From positions 57,423-111,456 of the forward strand of contig DILC01000035.1 in NCBI GenBank assembly GCA_002424865.1: DNA of 54,034 nt. Reading direction: 5' to 3'. Every line of letters begins with the position of its first letter. The stretch's first letter is position 1. Below, piece after piece: positions 16,514 to 24,877 of this stretch. This stretch comes from Rhodocyclaceae bacterium UBA5602 (GTDB taxonomy: Bacteria > Pseudomonadota > Gammaproteobacteria > Burkholderiales > Rhodocyclaceae). The position numbers were made by a program, and so were the translations under genes. The notes below the pieces were generated by a model. That model was not told the DNA's origin, searched no databases, and was given only the letters and a program-made list of their open reading frames with translations.

Positions 16514-17308
16514 ATGTTGATCCACCCTCAGTTTGACCCTGTCGCCATTCATCTTGGCCCTTTGGCTGTGCGCTGGTATGGCTTGATGTACCTGGCCGGA
16601 TTCATGGCGTTTTTATGGCTAGGCAAGCGGCGCGCAAAAACGCAGGCTTGGCATGCAATGACGCCAATTGACCTGGATGATTTGCTGTTTTATGGCGTGC
16701 TGGGTGTGGTGCTGGGCGGGCGCCTGGGGCAGGTGATTTTTTATGAGCCCGCTTATTTTCTGGCGCATCCGCTGCAGATTTTCGCGGTCTGGCAGGGCGG
16801 CATGAGTTTTCATGGCGGCTTTTTGGGCGTGCTGGTGGCCATGTTTATCTGGGGCAAAAAGCATGACAAAAGCTTTTTTCAAGTCACCGACTTCATTGCG
16901 CCGTTAGTTCCATTAGGCTTGATGGCCGGGCGCATTGGCAACTTCATCAACGGTGAGCTGTGGGGGCGCGTGGCGGAGGCCACATTGCCCTGGGCGATGG
17001 TGTTTCCACAGGTGGATAACTTGCCGCGCCATCCGTCGCCGCTGTATCAGGCTGCAGGCGAGGGCTTGCTGCTGTTCATCGTGTTGTGGATTTTTTCGGC
17101 ACGGCAACGCGGGATTGGGCGCGTGTCAGGATTTTTTCTTATTGGTTACGGTGTGTTGCGCGCTGCGGCGGAATTTTTTCGTGAGCCGGATGCGGGCATT
17201 TTCGGCATGTCTTACACCATCAGCATGGGGCAATGGCTCAGCCTGCCGATGATTGCGGTGGGCCTGTGGTTGTGCCTGCGGAAAGTGCCCGGACGCGCCA
17301 AGAAATAA
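16514..17308 (+). CDS. lgt: Prolipoprotein diacylglyceryl transferase
   Basis: The protein has 264 residues and about seven transmembrane segments. It attaches diacylglycerol from phosphatidylglycerol to the lipobox cysteine of prolipoproteins in the inner membrane, before the signal peptidase LspA encoded at 52222. The Lgt signature GRIGNFINGELWGR and the HGGxxG-like FHGGFLGV are complete. The start ATG at 16514 gives MLIHPQFDPVAIHLGPLAVRWYG, the typical N-terminus. It is divergent from ilvD across a 118-bp gap and convergent with purU. A copy of the 25-bp motif lies 4 nt after the stop. Confidence 0.96.
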   Translation: MLIHPQFDPVAIHLGPLAVRWYGLMYLAGFMAFLWLGKRRAKTQAWHAMTPIDLDDLLFYGVLGVVLGGRLGQVIFYEPAYFLAHPLQIFAVWQGGMSFHGGFLGVLVAMFIWGKKHDKSFFQVTDFIAPLVPLGLMAGRIGNFINGELWGRVAEATLPWAMVFPQVDNLPRHPSPLYQAAGEGLLLFIVLWIFSARQRGIGRVSGFFLIGYGVLRAAAEFFREPDAGIFGMSYTISMGQWLSLPMIAVGLWLCLRKVPGRAKK

Positions 17309-17312
17309 GTGA

Positions 17313-17337
17313 ATAAGTCGGCGCTGGTGACACGGCG
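17313..17337 (+). repeat. Dispersed 25-bp motif, intergenic copy after lgt
   Basis: The sequence is ATAAGTCGGCGCTGGT-GAC-ACGGCG, with 20 of 22 fixed positions matching. It lies 4 nt after the lgt stop in the lgt-purU convergent gap. Confidence 0.8.
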
Positions 17338-17454
17338 ACGAACTGAAATCGAGACGCAATTGTGACGCCAATGCCATCTGCTTCAGCGCCCTGCCATGGT
17401 CAAAAAAGGGAAGAATGGCGTTGCTTTTTGCCAAGGCAACAAGCTAATGGCAGC

Positions 17455-18315
17455 TTAGCGAAAAACCACCGTCTTGTTGCCATGCACCAGCACGCGGTCT
17501 TCCAAATGGTAGCGCAGGCCGCGCGCGAGCACGGTTTTTTCGATGTCCTTGCCATAACGCACCATGTCTTCGACCGAATCCGAGTGGTCGATGCGGATCA
17601 CATCCTGCTCGATGATCGGCCCCTGGTCGAGGTCGGCGGTGACGTAATGGCAAGTCGCGCCAATGAGTTTGACGCCGCGCGTGTAGGCTTGGTGGTAAGG
17701 CTTGGCGCCGACGAAGGAAGGCAAAAAGCTGTGGTGGATGTTGATGATGCGTCCGGCATAAGCCGCGCACAGCTCGGGCGATAAAATCTGCATGTAGCGG
17801 GCGAGCACCATGGTGTCGCCTTTTGCCTCGTCAAACAAACGGTGCACCTCGGCATACGCTGCAGGCTTGTTGTCCGGCGTGACGGGTACGTGATGAAACG
17901 GAATGCCGTGCCATTCCACAAAGCCTTTGAAGGTGTCGTGGTTGGAGATCACACAGGCGATATCAATGTTCAACTCCTGCGCCTGCCAGCGTGCGAGCAG
18001 GTCGTACAGGCAGTGTTCCTGTTTGCTGACCATGATCACTACACGCTTTTTGACAGCGGAATCGTTGATGCGCCAGTCCATGCGCAATGCATTCGCGATC
18101 GGGGTGAAGCGGCGGCGAAACTCATCCAGCGAAAAGGGCAGTGAATCCGCTTTGACTTCGATGCGAATGAAATAGCGGCCATCAATCGCATCGGCATGGA
18201 AACTGGATTCAAGGATCCAGCCCTGGTGTTCCGCGATAAAACCGGTGACGCGCGCGATGATGCCGACTTGATCCGGGCATGAGGCGCTGAGCGTGTAAAA
18301 GCGCTGGGTGTGCAT
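17455..18315 (-). CDS. purU: Formyltetrahydrofolate deformylase
   Basis: The protein has 286 residues. It hydrolyses 10-formyl-THF to formate and THF, balancing one-carbon pools. An N-terminal ACT domain (about residues 5-85) begins RFYTLSASCPDQVGIIARV. The formyltransferase-like catalytic part carries NIHHSFLPSFVGAKPYHQA and the catalytic aspartate in ADLDQGPIIEQD. Its start overlaps the thrH stop (TGATG), so the two genes are co-transcribed and translationally coupled. The stop faces lgt across a gap containing a 25-bp motif. Confidence 0.95.
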   Translation of the reverse strand: MHTQRFYTLSASCPDQVGIIARVTGFIAEHQGWILESSFHADAIDGRYFIRIEVKADSLPFSLDEFRRRFTPIANALRMDWRINDSAVKKRVVIMVSKQEHCLYDLLARWQAQELNIDIACVISNHDTFKGFVEWHGIPFHHVPVTPDNKPAAYAEVHRLFDEAKGDTMVLARYMQILSPELCAAYAGRIINIHHSFLPSFVGAKPYHQAYTRGVKLIGATCHYVTADLDQGPIIEQDVIRIDHSDSVEDMVRYGKDIEKTVLARGLRYHLEDRVLVHGNKTVVFR

Positions 18316-18935
18316 CAGGCGAGCGAGGCAATTCTGGTGGCGGCGGAATCAATTTCAGCGCGCAATGCAGCGTAATTCATGGCGACGGGAAATTGCGGAA
18401 ATTCATCGATCACATTCTGTGGCGGATGAAACAAAATGCCGGCGTGGGCTTCGATCAGCATGGCCGTATCGTTGTAGGAGTCGCCTGCGGCAATGACATC
18501 AAAGCGCAGTTCCTTAAAGCGCTGCACGGCTTCTTTTTTCTGGTTGGGCATACGCAAATGGTAATTCACCAAAAAGCCCGCCGCATCGGCTTCGAGCTTG
18601 TGGCAGAACAAGGTGGGCATGCCTAATTGCGCCATCAAGGGCATGGCGAATTCGTAGAAGGTATCGGACAAGATGATGACCTGGAAGTCGCGGCGCAACG
18701 CGTCAAGAAATTCTTTTGCACCAGTTATCGGGCACATTTCGGCAATCACTTTTTGAATATCCGGCAGCCCCAGCTTGTGGGTTTTAAGCAAGTCCAGGCG
18801 ATAGGCCATCAGCTTGTCATAGTCCGGCTCATCGCGCGTGGTACGGCGTAATTCGGTAATGCCAGTACGATTGGCAAATTCAATCCAGATTTCAGGGACC
18901 AGCACCCCTTCGAGGTCAAGACAAACAAGTTGCAC
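18315..18935 (-). CDS. thrH: ThrH, phosphoserine phosphatase / phosphoserine:homoserine phosphotransferase
   Basis: The protein has 206 residues and a HAD-superfamily fold. ThrH dephosphorylates phosphoserine and can pass the phosphate to homoserine. The HAD motif I is CLDLEGVLVPE with two aspartate/glutamate positions near residue 7. Motif II lies in ILSDTFYEF and motif IV is AAGDSYNDTAML. The EGVLVPEIW form and overall length match ThrH from Pseudomonas rather than SerB. It is coupled to purU, which links serine/glycine-derived one-carbon metabolism with formyl-THF turnover. Confidence 0.9.
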   Translation of the reverse strand: MQLVCLDLEGVLVPEIWIEFANRTGITELRRTTRDEPDYDKLMAYRLDLLKTHKLGLPDIQKVIAEMCPITGAKEFLDALRRDFQVIILSDTFYEFAMPLMAQLGMPTLFCHKLEADAAGFLVNYHLRMPNQKKEAVQRFKELRFDVIAAGDSYNDTAMLIEAHAGILFHPPQNVIDEFPQFPVAMNYAALRAEIDSAATRIASLA

Positions 18936-19247
18936 GGTAATTCTCCAAAAGTTATATGGCGCGGTGCAGCCAAATCGCTTACGCTACAAGGCCGCCGAAG
19001 CTTCGCTTTGGTGAAGCGTCATGCGGTACGTAAAGTGCCAAGCGGATGCACTGAAATCGAAAGGCGCGATTTTACCCATTTGCAGGGAGTTGCGACGTGG
19101 AGGCCCTATGCATCGGATAGTTGACCGCTGGTAAAGTTGCTGATGCGGTATGCGGCGAAGAATCTTATAAGCTGGATTGCTATTGATGATTCCGGGTTGA
19201 TGGCCAGTGGCGGTGATTGATTGTCACTGGCAAATTTCGCGGCGGCT
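18936..19247. other. Non-coding gap between thrH and trxC
   Basis: No convincing gene is seen. The stretch holds the thrH upstream region and an imperfect GCTTCGC/GAAGC hairpin near 19005. After the trxC stop there is a GCCAGTG/CACTGGC inverted repeat around 19202-19230 with no T-run. Confidence 0.5.
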
Positions 19248-19706
19248 TCACAGTTGCGCACGCACCCAGTGTTCAATGGCATCGGCGGGCATGGCGCCTG
19301 ACTGTCGTGCGGCTTCAATATCACCCTTGAACAAAATCAGGGTGGGAATGCTGCGGATGCCAAAGCGTGCGGCCAGCGCAGGGTGCGCTTCGGTATCCAC
19401 TTTGCCTAAGCGCACTTGCGGTTCGAGTTTTTGCGCAGCGGCGGCAAAGGCGGGCGCCATGGTGCGGCACGGCCCACACCAGGGTGCCCAGAAATCCACC
19501 AGCAGTGGCAAGGCGGAGCGCCCGGCATGGCGGCTAAAGTTGGCTTCAGCCAGGACAACAGGCGCGCCGGAAAACAGCGCTTGCTTGCACTGGCCGCATG
19601 TGCCGGTTTTATCCCCTGCCAGAAGGCGCGCGGTTGGCAGGCGGTTCAACGTGTGGCAATGCGGGCAGGCAATAATTTGTGTGTCAGGCGTTGATGGGTT
19701 AGGCAT
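19248..19706 (-). CDS. trxC: Thioredoxin 2 (TrxC)
   Basis: The protein has 152 residues. It has an N-terminal zinc finger, CPHC at about residues 14-17 and CGQC at about 37-40, followed by a thioredoxin fold with the active site WAPWCGPCRTMAP. The zinc domain distinguishes TrxC from TrxA. TrxC reduces cytosolic disulfides, notably under oxidative stress, and is itself reduced by thioredoxin reductase (trxB at 24878). It is divergent from the MFS gene with about 200 bp between them. Confidence 0.95.
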   Translation of the reverse strand: MPNPSTPDTQIIACPHCHTLNRLPTARLLAGDKTGTCGQCKQALFSGAPVVLAEANFSRHAGRSALPLLVDFWAPWCGPCRTMAPAFAAAAQKLEPQVRLGKVDTEAHPALAARFGIRSIPTLILFKGDIEAARQSGAMPADAIEHWVRAQL

Positions 19707-19908
19707 GTTGGGCTTTCCTCGGTTGTATGATTCTGCGGGTTAACTGTGGGCAAAGGGGATGAAATCAAGCGTGTCAGCGAAATGAAAAAAGCAGCGAGAA
19801 TAGTCGGGTGCTCCGTGCCTGAAACCATTGCCGCGCTGCATTACGCCCGCTGCCTTCAGCGTGCATTATTTGCTTCTCCACGTGTACCCCCAATGAATTT
19901 TTCAGCGT

Positions 19909-21141
19909 ATGAATAAAAACGTCGCCACCTCTGTGTTTCCGATTTTGCTCCCATACGCATTCGGTTATTTTTTGTCTTATCTGTTGCGTAACGTGAATGC
20001 GGTGATTGCGCCTGATCTTGCCCGCGAGATGGGTTTGAGCGCGGCGGACTTAGGTTTGCTCACGAGCGCCTATTTGATCGGTTTTGCCATCGTGCAATTA
20101 CCTTTGGGCGTGGCGCTGGACAAGTGGGGCGCACGGCGGGTGGAGTCCGCTTTGCTGGTGATCGCAGCGCTCGGCTGCGTGGGTTTTGCCTTGGGAAAAA
20201 CGCCCTGGCATTTGGCCCTGGCGCGTGGCTTCATCGGCATTGGTGTATCGGCTTGCTTGATGGCCGCATTCAAGGCATTTTCGCAATCTTTTCCGCCCTT
20301 GCGGCAGGCCTCGTTAAATTCATCCATTATGGTCGCCGGTGGTTTGGGCGGGCTCACGGCCAGCGCGCCGCTGAGCTTGGTTTTACCCTTGGCCGGTTGG
20401 CGCGTCATTTTCTTCTGTGTGGCAGGCTTGGTGTTGATTGCTGCCTACTTGATCCGCAAAACACCGGAAAGCTTGCAAACCTCAGCGCCCGTGCCTTTAC
20501 CGGAGCTCATCAAAAGTCTGGGCAGCATTTTCGCGTCCCGCGTGTTTTGGCGGTATGCCCCGCAAACGGCCTTGTTGATTGGCGGTTTTGTGTCGATCCA
20601 AGGTCTGTGGGCGATGCCCTGGTTGCTTGGGGTCAATGGCTATTCGTACCAAAGTGCCGCGATTCACATCCTGTTGTTAAGCCTGACTTTAACCATAGGC
20701 TATTTTTTGATTGCCACGCAAATTGCCAAATTGATCAAGCGCGGCTTAACGGTGGAGCGCTTGTTTTCCTGGGGTGCGAGTGCGGCCTTGGTGGTTTCTG
20801 CCTTGTTGATTCTTGGGATCGGCGAGAGCCATGTGTTGTGGATTTTGTATGGCTTTTTTTGCGCCAGTTTCAATCTGATTTATTCCGCCCATGCCAGCCA
20901 TTACCCCATGCATTTATCTGGCCGTGCGAATGCGTGCGTTAATCTCACCGTGTTTGTTGGCGGCTTTGCCTTGCAATGGGGTTTTGGGCTGGTGGTAGAT
21001 AGCGGGCTCGCGCACGGGTTTGCCCGCAAAGAGGCTTTGCAGGTCGCTTGGGGCGGCTTGCTGATTTTGCAGGTGGCAAGTCTGATCTGGTTTATGCTGA
21101 GCAAATCGTGGACCGGCGCAAAAGGGAACGATGGGCGTTAG
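19909..21141 (+). CDS. Major facilitator superfamily transporter
   Basis: The protein has 410 residues and about twelve hydrophobic segments. An MFS loop motif appears as LGVALDKWGARRVE between helices 2 and 3 (about residues 66-79). The N-terminus includes YFLSYLLRNVNAVIAPDLARE, a form seen in organic-anion and NarK/OFA-like carriers. The substrate cannot be read from sequence. The CoA-transferase 48 nt downstream suggests import of a carboxylic acid that is then activated to its CoA thioester. The cluster lacks a recognisable regulator. Confidence 0.82.
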   Translation: MNKNVATSVFPILLPYAFGYFLSYLLRNVNAVIAPDLAREMGLSAADLGLLTSAYLIGFAIVQLPLGVALDKWGARRVESALLVIAALGCVGFALGKTPWHLALARGFIGIGVSACLMAAFKAFSQSFPPLRQASLNSSIMVAGGLGGLTASAPLSLVLPLAGWRVIFFCVAGLVLIAAYLIRKTPESLQTSAPVPLPELIKSLGSIFASRVFWRYAPQTALLIGGFVSIQGLWAMPWLLGVNGYSYQSAAIHILLLSLTLTIGYFLIATQIAKLIKRGLTVERLFSWGASAALVVSALLILGIGESHVLWILYGFFCASFNLIYSAHASHYPMHLSGRANACVNLTVFVGGFALQWGFGLVVDSGLAHGFARKEALQVAWGGLLILQVASLIWFMLSKSWTGAKGNDGR

Positions 21142-21189
21142 GGTGGCTTGGGCGGCCAGTCCGCCAAATGACAGGGAGCGATTTGAATA

Positions 21190-22425
21190 ATGTCTGATAC
21201 ATCGGCAACAGATGGTTTGCGTGGCGCTGGCGGGCCTGAAAAAGGCGTGCTCAGTGGCATTACCGTGCTGGATTTATCGCGCCTGATTGCCGGGCCTTAC
21301 AGCGCGATGGTGTTGGCGGACCTGGGTGCGCGAGTGATCAAAGTGGAGGCCATCACGGGCGAGGATGGACGGCATTTTGGCCCGCCGTTTTATGACGAAT
21401 CGAGCGTGACTTTCATGGCCTGCAATCGCGGCAAGGAATCCATCGCGCTGGATTTGCGCACAGTCGAGGGCAAGGCGATTTTGGCCAGGCTTATTGCCCA
21501 AGCGCAGGTATTGGTGCATAACTTTCGCCCGGATTTTACCGGGCGCTACGGCCTTGCTTATGACAACGTCAAAGCCATCAACCCGGAAATTATTTACTAC
21601 GCCATCACGGCCTTTGGCGAGTCCGGGCCAGCAAGGCTAAAGCCTGCGGTGGATAGCGTGATTCAAGGCCTGGCAGGCGGCTTTTTTGCCAGCGGTGAAG
21701 AGACCGATCCGCCTATCCGTGTGGGCTTGCCTATCGTGGATGTCGCTTCCGGCATGTGCGGTGCGGTGGGGGTGCTGGCGGCGATTATGCACTGGCAAAA
21801 AACCGGGCAAGGACAGCGCGTTGAACTGGCTTTGATCGATACCATGTTCAATTTGATGACCTCGAAAATCGGCGAATTCGCCATCACAGGCCGCGCGCCG
21901 GCGCGGGAAGTGAATTTGCCGATTGCCGTTCCCAGCCGCCATTTTCAGGGCAGTGACGGGAATTACTTTAGCGTGTCTATCGTCAATGAATCCGCTTTCA
22001 AGCGCTTTTGCCAGGTGATCGGCCGGCCAGCATGGCTGGATGATCCACGCTATGCCAAAAACGCCGCGCGCGTGGAAAATCGGCGTGCGTTGTTATCGGA
22101 ATTAGAAGCGGTTTTTGCGGCTCAACCGGCGGCACATTGGGTCAGCCGCTTTGATGCTGCGGACATCCCCTGTGGCCCGGTGAATACCGTGCCGCAAGCG
22201 ATGGCGGATCCCCTGTTGGCCGGGCGCTTTAGCGCGCATCCCGATATGCCGGGCTTGCCTGTCATCGGCTTTCCGGCGCAGTTGGCCAGTGGCATGTGGC
22301 GGGTTGATGAAATGCCACCGCCACCACGCCTAGGCGAGCATACCAAAGGCATACTTTCGGCGCTTGGGTATACGCCGGCGGAAGTCGCTGCGCTGGTTGC
22401 GGAAGGCGTGGCGGGGGTGGCGTAA
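21190..22425 (+). CDS. Family III CoA-transferase (CaiB/BaiF type)
   Basis: The protein has 411 residues. Enzymes of this family move CoA between acyl groups through an aspartyl-CoA intermediate. The N-terminus GITVLDLSRLIAGPYSAMVLADLGARVIKVE is canonical. The catalytic aspartate is most likely the Asp in PAVDSVIQGLAGGF near residue 157, where the family has GYD...Q. The substrate is not evident, and succinyl-CoA-dependent activation of a dicarboxylic or hydroxy acid is plausible from the adjacent MFS carrier. The gene ends in a convergent gap with prlC that holds a 25-bp motif and a strong hairpin. Confidence 0.87.
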   Translation: MSDTSATDGLRGAGGPEKGVLSGITVLDLSRLIAGPYSAMVLADLGARVIKVEAITGEDGRHFGPPFYDESSVTFMACNRGKESIALDLRTVEGKAILARLIAQAQVLVHNFRPDFTGRYGLAYDNVKAINPEIIYYAITAFGESGPARLKPAVDSVIQGLAGGFFASGEETDPPIRVGLPIVDVASGMCGAVGVLAAIMHWQKTGQGQRVELALIDTMFNLMTSKIGEFAITGRAPAREVNLPIAVPSRHFQGSDGNYFSVSIVNESAFKRFCQVIGRPAWLDDPRYAKNAARVENRRALLSELEAVFAAQPAAHWVSRFDAADIPCGPVNTVPQAMADPLLAGRFSAHPDMPGLPVIGFPAQLASGMWRVDEMPPPPRLGEHTKGILSALGYTPAEVAALVAEGVAGVA

Positions 22426-22490
22426 AAAGTTTGTTTGTGCAGCCCTTCGGCAAGCGCCGGGCGAAGGGGCCGGTTCGGGGCAAACTTAAA

Positions 22491-22515
22491 AAAAGTCGGC
22501 GTTGGCAATACGGCG
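22491..22515 (+). repeat. Dispersed 25-bp motif, intergenic copy
   Basis: The sequence is AAAAGTCGGCGTTGGC-AAT-ACGGCG, with 21 of 22 fixed positions matching. It lies between two convergent genes, 15 bp before a terminator-like hairpin. Confidence 0.85.
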
Positions 22516-22529
22516 ATAGTGTGGCGGGG

Positions 22530-22567
22530 CAATGCCTGGGCCGGGCGGCCGCTTGGCCCAGGCATTG
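22530..22567. terminator. Bidirectional terminator-like hairpin
   Basis: A 13-bp perfect stem (CAATGCCTGGGCC / GGCCCAGGCATTG) encloses a 12-nt GC-rich loop and is followed by TTT on the plus strand. It lies between the convergent CoA-transferase and prlC genes, where a shared terminator is expected. The T-run is short, so intrinsic termination may be partial. Confidence 0.6.
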
Positions 22568-22577
22568 TTTCAGGGCT

Positions 22578-24701
22578 TTAAGCGATCACTGTCATGCCGC
22601 TGTGGCGCAATAACGCATCCGGCTGGGGTGCGCGGCCACGGAAAGCGGTGAAGGATTCGAGCGCCGGGCGTGAGCCGCCGACGGCCAGAATCTCGCGCCA
22701 GAAGCGCTCGCCGGTGGCGGCATCCAGCGTGCTGCCAAGGCTTTGGCTGGCTTCTTCAAAGGCAGCGTAAGCGTCGGCCGACAAGACTTCCGCCCATTTG
22801 TAGCTGTAGTAGCCTGCGGCATAACCGCCCGCGAAAATATGCGAAAAGCCATTCGGAAACCGGTTCCATTCAGGGGGCACGAGCACAGCAACTTCACGCC
22901 TTACGGCGTCAAGCACTTGCTGCACGGTTTGCCCGCCGCCGGGGGTGTAGTCGCTATGGATGAGCAAATCAAACAGGCTGAACTCAACTTGGCGCAAGAG
23001 CTGCAAACCGCTCTGGAAATTTTTCGCGGCCAGCATTTTGTCGTACAGCGCGCGTGGCAAAGGCTCGCCCGTATCCACATGCGAGGTCATGCCGCCCAGC
23101 ACATCCCACTCCCAGCAAAAATTTTCCATGAACTGGCTGGGCAATTCGACCGCATCCCACTCCACGCCGCGTATGCCGGAGACGGGCAACTCATCGACTT
23201 CGGTGAGCAGGTGGTGCAGTCCGTGTCCGCATTCATGGAACAGGGTGATGACATCATCATGGCTGAAGGTTGCCGGGCGCTGATTTTCGCCTTCGCCAAG
23301 CGGTGCGGGGAAATTGCAATTCAGGTAGGCAACGGGGGTTTGGATGGTGGCTTGATTGCCGCTTGATAAGCCGGTTTTGGCCGGGTCTGCCGCCAAGCGG
23401 CGACGGGTCACCGCTTCATCCATCCACGCGCCGCCACGCTTGGTTTCACGGGCGTAAAGGTCAACGTAAAACTGGCCGATCAATTCACCTGCGCGCTCAA
23501 TGCGGAAGAACTTGACAGCCGCATCCCACACAGGGGCAGCGTCCGGCAAAATGTTCACGCGATAAAGCGATTCGACCACGCGGAACAAGCCCGCCAGCAC
23601 TTTATGTTCGGGGAAGTATTGTTTGACTTCATCGTCCGAAAAACTGTAGCGCGACTGGCGCAATTTTTCTGATGCCCAAGCCATGTCCCAGCTCTCCAGT
23701 GTGGGTAGACCCAGTTCTGCCTTGGCAAAAGCACGCAACTCGGCTAAATCCTTTTCGGCAAACGGCCGCGCCTTCTTGGCCAGGTCACGTAAAAATTCAG
23801 CCACATGCGCGGGGCTGTCGGCCATTTTGGTGGCGAGGGAGACTTCAGCGAAATTAGCGTAACCCAAGAGTTGGGCTTCTTCAGCGCGCAGGGCGAGAAT
23901 CTGGTCAATCAGGGGGCCGTTATCCCATTCTGTTTTGCCGAATTCCGAGGCGCGGGTGGCCGATGCGCGATACATGCGCGCACGCAGATCGCGGTGGTTG
24001 GCGTATTGCAAAATGGGCATGCAGGAGGGCGCATGCAGGGTGAATTTCCAGCCGGGCTTGCCGTCTTTTTCAGCTGCGGCGCGAGCGGCAGCGATGACGT
24101 CTTCCGGCAAGCCGGAAAGATCCGCCGCATCGCTTATCCATTCAGCATGGGCGTTGGTGGCGTCCAGCACGTTTTCCGAAAATTTGGCGGCCAGGGCGGA
24201 GAGCGTTTCCTGGATTTCCTTAAAGCGCGGTTTTTTGTCTTCGGCGAGCGCTGCGCCAGACAGGCGAAAGTCACGCAACTCATGGTTGATAATGGTTTGC
24301 CGTGCGGCGGGTAGCCCGGTAAAGGCTGGACCCGCGGCGAGTGCCTGGTATTTGGAAAACAAGGCCAGGTTTTGCCCCAGATCTGCATAAAAGCTGGAAA
24401 TTTCAGGCAATAACGCGTTGTATGCTTCGCGCCAGGGCGGGATGTCGTTGACGGAATGCAGGTGGCCAACAATGCCCCAGGCGCGCGAAAGGCGTTCGCC
24501 GGCATCCAGCATGGGCTGTACAAAATCGTCCCAAGTGGCTGGGGTGGCTGGTTCAATCAATTGTTGAATGAGCGCACGATTTTCAAGCAGCAGTTGCTTA
24601 ATGGCCGGGGCGACATGTTCCGGCGTGAGCGTATCAAAATGCGGAAGGCCGGAGAAGTCGAGCAAAGGGTTTTCTGTGGATGGCTTGGTGGGCTGGTTCA
24701 T
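22578..24701 (-). CDS. prlC: Oligopeptidase A (M3 family metallopeptidase)
   Basis: The protein has 707 residues and is a cytoplasmic zinc peptidase that degrades signal peptides and short oligopeptides. The zinc motif is FHECGHGLHHLL (HExxH-type, His-Glu-Cys-Gly-His) near residue 478, with the third ligand glutamate expected in the following helix (EWDAVELPSQFMENF). The N-terminal NPLLDFSGLPHFDTLTPEHVAPAI is typical of PrlC/OpdA. The C-terminal YSYKWAEVLSADAYAAFEE also fits. It is transcribed divergently from trxB, across a gap with a 12-bp inverted repeat. Confidence 0.95.
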   Translation of the reverse strand: MNQPTKPSTENPLLDFSGLPHFDTLTPEHVAPAIKQLLLENRALIQQLIEPATPATWDDFVQPMLDAGERLSRAWGIVGHLHSVNDIPPWREAYNALLPEISSFYADLGQNLALFSKYQALAAGPAFTGLPAARQTIINHELRDFRLSGAALAEDKKPRFKEIQETLSALAAKFSENVLDATNAHAEWISDAADLSGLPEDVIAAARAAAEKDGKPGWKFTLHAPSCMPILQYANHRDLRARMYRASATRASEFGKTEWDNGPLIDQILALRAEEAQLLGYANFAEVSLATKMADSPAHVAEFLRDLAKKARPFAEKDLAELRAFAKAELGLPTLESWDMAWASEKLRQSRYSFSDDEVKQYFPEHKVLAGLFRVVESLYRVNILPDAAPVWDAAVKFFRIERAGELIGQFYVDLYARETKRGGAWMDEAVTRRRLAADPAKTGLSSGNQATIQTPVAYLNCNFPAPLGEGENQRPATFSHDDVITLFHECGHGLHHLLTEVDELPVSGIRGVEWDAVELPSQFMENFCWEWDVLGGMTSHVDTGEPLPRALYDKMLAAKNFQSGLQLLRQVEFSLFDLLIHSDYTPGGGQTVQQVLDAVRREVAVLVPPEWNRFPNGFSHIFAGGYAAGYYSYKWAEVLSADAYAAFEEASQSLGSTLDAATGERFWREILAVGGSRPALESFTAFRGRAPQPDALLRHSGMTVIA

Positions 24702-24768
24702 GGCGATAATGGCGTTGATATGGGGAATGAGTTGAATAGGCGCGTGGCCTTGGCCAGGGCGAAATGCA

Positions 24769-24811
24769 GCGCTTGATTATGCCAGCAAGCGCGTCTTATA
24801 TAATCAAGCGC
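24769..24811. promoter_or_regulatory. Inverted repeat overlapping the trxB promoter region
   Basis: Perfect 12-bp arms, GCGCTTGATTAT at 24769-24780 and ATAATCAAGCGC at 24800-24811, are separated by 19 nt. The right arm overlaps TATAAT at 24799-24804, a good -10 element for trxB. The layout suits a dimeric regulator binding two half-sites in the prlC-trxB divergent region. The regulator is unknown. Confidence 0.5.
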
Positions 24812-24877
24812 AATCAATGAATTCACTGTACGCTGGGTTCATCTAGCTTTTGCTAACTTCACCAAAGGATACCCTTT

